DNA of 64,000 bases, from assembly GCF_021117295.1 (NCBI RefSeq), contig NZ_CP088247.1:1875001-1939000 (forward strand), in the 5' to 3' direction. The stretch is from Methylorubrum sp. B1-46 (GTDB lineage Bacteria > Pseudomonadota > Alphaproteobacteria > Rhizobiales > Beijerinckiaceae). The first letter of the stretch is position 1, and each line of letters begins with the position of its first letter. The position numbers and the translations under genes were made by a program. The notes beneath the pieces are model-generated. The model did no database searches and had not been told where the DNA came from. It saw only the letters and a program-made list of their open reading frames with translations. Shown piece after piece: positions 62,182 through 64,000 of this stretch.

Positions 62182-62868
62182 ATGTCCAACCCCTATTGCC
62201 TCCTCGTCTGTGACGACGACGACGCCCTGCGTGAGGCATTGACGGAGCAACTCGACGCCTACGAGGAATTCTCGGTCCTCGGCGAGCCGACCGCGTCCGG
62301 GGCGCTGACCCGCGTCACGCAGGAGCCGGTCGATCTCGTCGTGATGGATGTCGCCCTACCCGACATGGACGGGCGCGAAGCGGTGCGGACCCTGCGCCGC
62401 AACGGCTATCGCGGTCCGATCATCATGCTGACGGCGCAGGAATCCGACGACGACATGGTCGAGGGCTTGGAGGCGGGCGCCAACGACTACGTGGTCAAGC
62501 CGTTCAAGTTCGCCGTGCTGCTCGCCCGCATCCGGGTGCAATTGCGCCAGCACGAGGCGAGCGAGGATGCGGTGTTCCGCATCGGCCCCTACACCTTCCG
62601 TCCCGGTGCCAAGCTGCTGGTGGGTGAGCGCGGCTCCAAGCTGAAGCTGACCGAGAAGGAGACGGCGATCCTGCGCTACCTCTACCGGGCAGGCCGTGAG
62701 GTGGTGGGGCGCGACACGCTGCTCGCCGAGGTGTGGGGCTACAACGCCCACGTCACCACCCACACCCTCGAGACGCATATCTACCGGCTGCGCCAGAAGA
62801 TCGAGCCGAACCCGGCGGTCGCGGCGATTCTCGTCACCGAGGGCGGCGGCTACAAGCTGCTGCCCTGA
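62182..62868 (+). CDS. OmpR/PhoB-type response regulator
   Basis: Two-component transcription factor of 228 residues from ATG 62182 (MSNPYCLLVCDDDD). The receiver domain shows the acidic pocket D11-D14, phospho-acceptor D56 (DLVVMDVALPD), the Thr/Ser switch (MLTAQ) and K106 (YVVKPFK). The winged-helix DNA-binding domain follows (KLTEKETAILRYLYRAGREVVGRDTLLAEVWGY, THTLETHIYRLRQKIEP). No histidine kinase is adjacent, so it is an orphan here. Divergent from the L,D-transpeptidase, which could be a target. Confidence 0.93.
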   Translation: MSNPYCLLVCDDDDALREALTEQLDAYEEFSVLGEPTASGALTRVTQEPVDLVVMDVALPDMDGREAVRTLRRNGYRGPIIMLTAQESDDDMVEGLEAGANDYVVKPFKFAVLLARIRVQLRQHEASEDAVFRIGPYTFRPGAKLLVGERGSKLKLTEKETAILRYLYRAGREVVGRDTLLAEVWGYNAHVTTHTLETHIYRLRQKIEPNPAVAAILVTEGGGYKLLP

Positions 62869-62999
62869 TCCTCGGCCGGAGCCGCTATCCACCTCCGCGC
62901 ACAGCCGGCGGCCGCACGGCATATCGCGTGGCCCGCGCATCGGTTAAGCTTGGCCCTCCGAAGGATAGAGCGGATCGCGGCCGGGGGGACGGACAGGCG

Positions 63000-63467
63000 T
63001 TGGGGCTCGACGACGACATCGCGATCCTCGCCGCAGCGCCCGTGTTCGAGCGGTTCGGGCGCGATGCCCTGCGCCTGCTCTCCTTCGCCGGCGAGCGGCG
63101 CCTTCTGGAGGACGGCGAGGTGCTGTTCACCCGCGGCGCGCCGTCCGATGGCGGCTACGTCGTCATGTCCGGCTCCATCGCCCTTGCGCCCGCACGGCAG
63201 GATGTCCCGCCGGTCACCGTCGCCCGCTCCGGCGTGATCGGACGCAACGCCCTGTTCCGCACCCTTCCGCGGCCGGCCGATGCGCGGGCGTGCGAGGCCT
63301 CGGAGGTGATGCGGGTCACGCCCTCCCTGATGAGCCGCGTCCTGCGGGAGTTTCCCGATGCCGCCGCCGCGATCCATGACGGGATGGCCGAGGAGCTTCT
63401 CGGCCTCGTGCAAGGCTTGTCCGGCGTGCGCGAGCGGCTTGTTGGCCTCGCGCCACGCAAACGGTGA
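63000..63467 (+). CDS. Cyclic nucleotide-binding domain protein (no HTH)
   Basis: A 155-residue protein with a cNMP-binding jelly-roll: FERFGRDALRLLSFAGERRLLEDGEVLFTRGAPSDGGYVVMSGSIAL, where the PBC (phosphate-binding) region and GRNALFRTLPRPADARACEASEVMRV are recognisable. The usual R-x-A-x arginine contact is only weakly conserved, so binding of cAMP or cGMP is not certain. No DNA-binding domain follows. The start is inferred at TTG 63000 (GGGGGGACGGACAGG upstream); no ATG or GTG fits. Single gene before dapD. Confidence 0.75.
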   Translation: MGLDDDIAILAAAPVFERFGRDALRLLSFAGERRLLEDGEVLFTRGAPSDGGYVVMSGSIALAPARQDVPPVTVARSGVIGRNALFRTLPRPADARACEASEVMRVTPSLMSRVLREFPDAAAAIHDGMAEELLGLVQGLSGVRERLVGLAPRKR

Positions 63468-63629
63468 CAGGGCCGGGCGGCTTTTGTAAGCACAACCACC
63501 TTTCGCGCCGTCGCGAAACGCCGGCCCGGCCGCAGCGAACCGGCGTCTTCAGGTCTTTGTGTCACCGTGCATTCTCTCGGCGAATCGTTCGCCCCGTCGT
63601 CGGAATGCAGTCCAGTCCGGAAAGTCCCG

Positions 63630-64000
63630 ATGTCACACGCCGATCTCGAAAAGACCATCGAAGCAGCCTGGGAAGAGCGCGCGGGCATCTCGACCGCGAC
63701 TACCGGCGCCGTGCGCGAGGCGGTGGACGAGGCGCTGAACCTGCTCGATTCCGGTCGGGCCCGCGTCGCCGAGAAGGCCGGCGACAGCTGGCAGGTGAAC
63801 CAGTGGCTTAAAAAAGCGGTGCTGCTCTCCTTCCGCCTCAACGACATGGTACCGATCGAGGGTGGTCCCGGCTCGTCGGCATGGTGGGACAAGGTGCCCT
63901 CGAAGTTCTCCGGCTGGGGCGAGACCGAGTTCCGCGCCGCGGGCTTCCGCGCCGTACCGGGCTGCTTCGTGCGCCGCGGCTCCTACATCGCGCCGGGTGC
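63630..64000 (+). CDS. dapD: Tetrahydrodipicolinate N-succinyltransferase, N-terminal part
   Basis: First 123 residues of DapD ([21 protein letters not shown]), which succinylates tetrahydrodipicolinate in the lysine/diaminopimelate pathway. Family motifs are [33 protein letters not shown] and [15 protein letters not shown], the entry to the hexapeptide-repeat left-handed helix. The gene runs off the right edge. The ATG at 63630 matches the family start. Confidence 0.95.
   Translation, partial: MSHADLEKTIEAAWEERAGISTATTGAVREAVDEALNLLDSGRARVAEKAGDSWQVNQWLKKAVLLSFRLNDMVPIEGGPGSSAWWDKVPSKFSGWGETEFRAAGFRAVPGCFVRRGSYIAPG

Overview
The window is a 64 kb piece of a high-GC alphaproteobacterial chromosome, most likely a Hyphomicrobiales member of the Methylobacterium/Methylorubrum type. 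This assignment is my inference. It rests on GC-rich codon use throughout, alphaproteobacterial small families (DUF1150 beside Hsp20, DUF2842, DUF2125, DUF6894, FlaF), the gidAB-parAB arrangement with a TGTTTCACGTGAAACA parS, a GTTC-N7-GTTC LexA-type box and an Irr/ICE-type iron box. It reads as core chromosome. I see no prophage, insertion sequence, CRISPR array, rRNA or tRNA.

Layout. 1-9.3 kb: translation genes pheT, pheS, rplT, rpmI and, further on, infC, all on the minus strand. infC is cut off from rpmI by two plus-strand glucan genes (a GT4 glycosyltransferase and a glycogen-debranching-type glucosidase). 9.4-13.6 kb: a GT4 glycosyltransferase, an alpha/beta hydrolase, a small heat-shock protein with a probable RNA thermometer plus DUF1150, and a periplasmic protein. 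13.6-16.1 kb: exbB-exbD-tonB energy transducer. 16.1-19 kb: a phosphoesterase and a run of very small secreted, membrane or flagellar (FlaF, FlaG-like) genes. 19.1-21.2 kb: thiC under a TPP riboswitch. 21.6-27.7 kb: HlyIII-type membrane protein, ctaA, DUF2842, secreted small proteins, and a polysaccharide deacetylase divergent from a GNAT enzyme.

27.9-33.9 kb: the methionine/SAM-cycle cluster: an ArsR-methyltransferase fusion regulator, then metF and metH, with a perfect 20-bp palindrome at the regulator's start codon. 34-39.3 kb: patatin, ispG and kup. 39.5-41.8 kb: a siderophore receptor behind an Irr-like box, a natural client of the ExbBD-TonB system. 42.5-47.7 kb: hisC and a prephenate/arogenate dehydrogenase, a glycosyltransferase, DUF2125 and a small gene whose start codon sits inside a LexA-type box. 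48-59.2 kb: the replication/segregation/tRNA-modification block lptE-holA, parB, parA, rsmG, mnmG, mnmE and leuS, with parS inside rsmG and a weaker parS-like site inside leuS. 59.3-64 kb: DUF1963, YggS, an L,D-transpeptidase, an OmpR-type response regulator, a cyclic-nucleotide-binding protein and the start of dapD.

The most interesting material is regulatory rather than a new multi-gene system: the SahR-like operator/leaderless start, the LexA-box gene, the Irr box, the heat-shock leader hairpin, the ATT start of infC, and the broken synteny of two normally tight operons. I found no convincing new defence or biosynthetic system.
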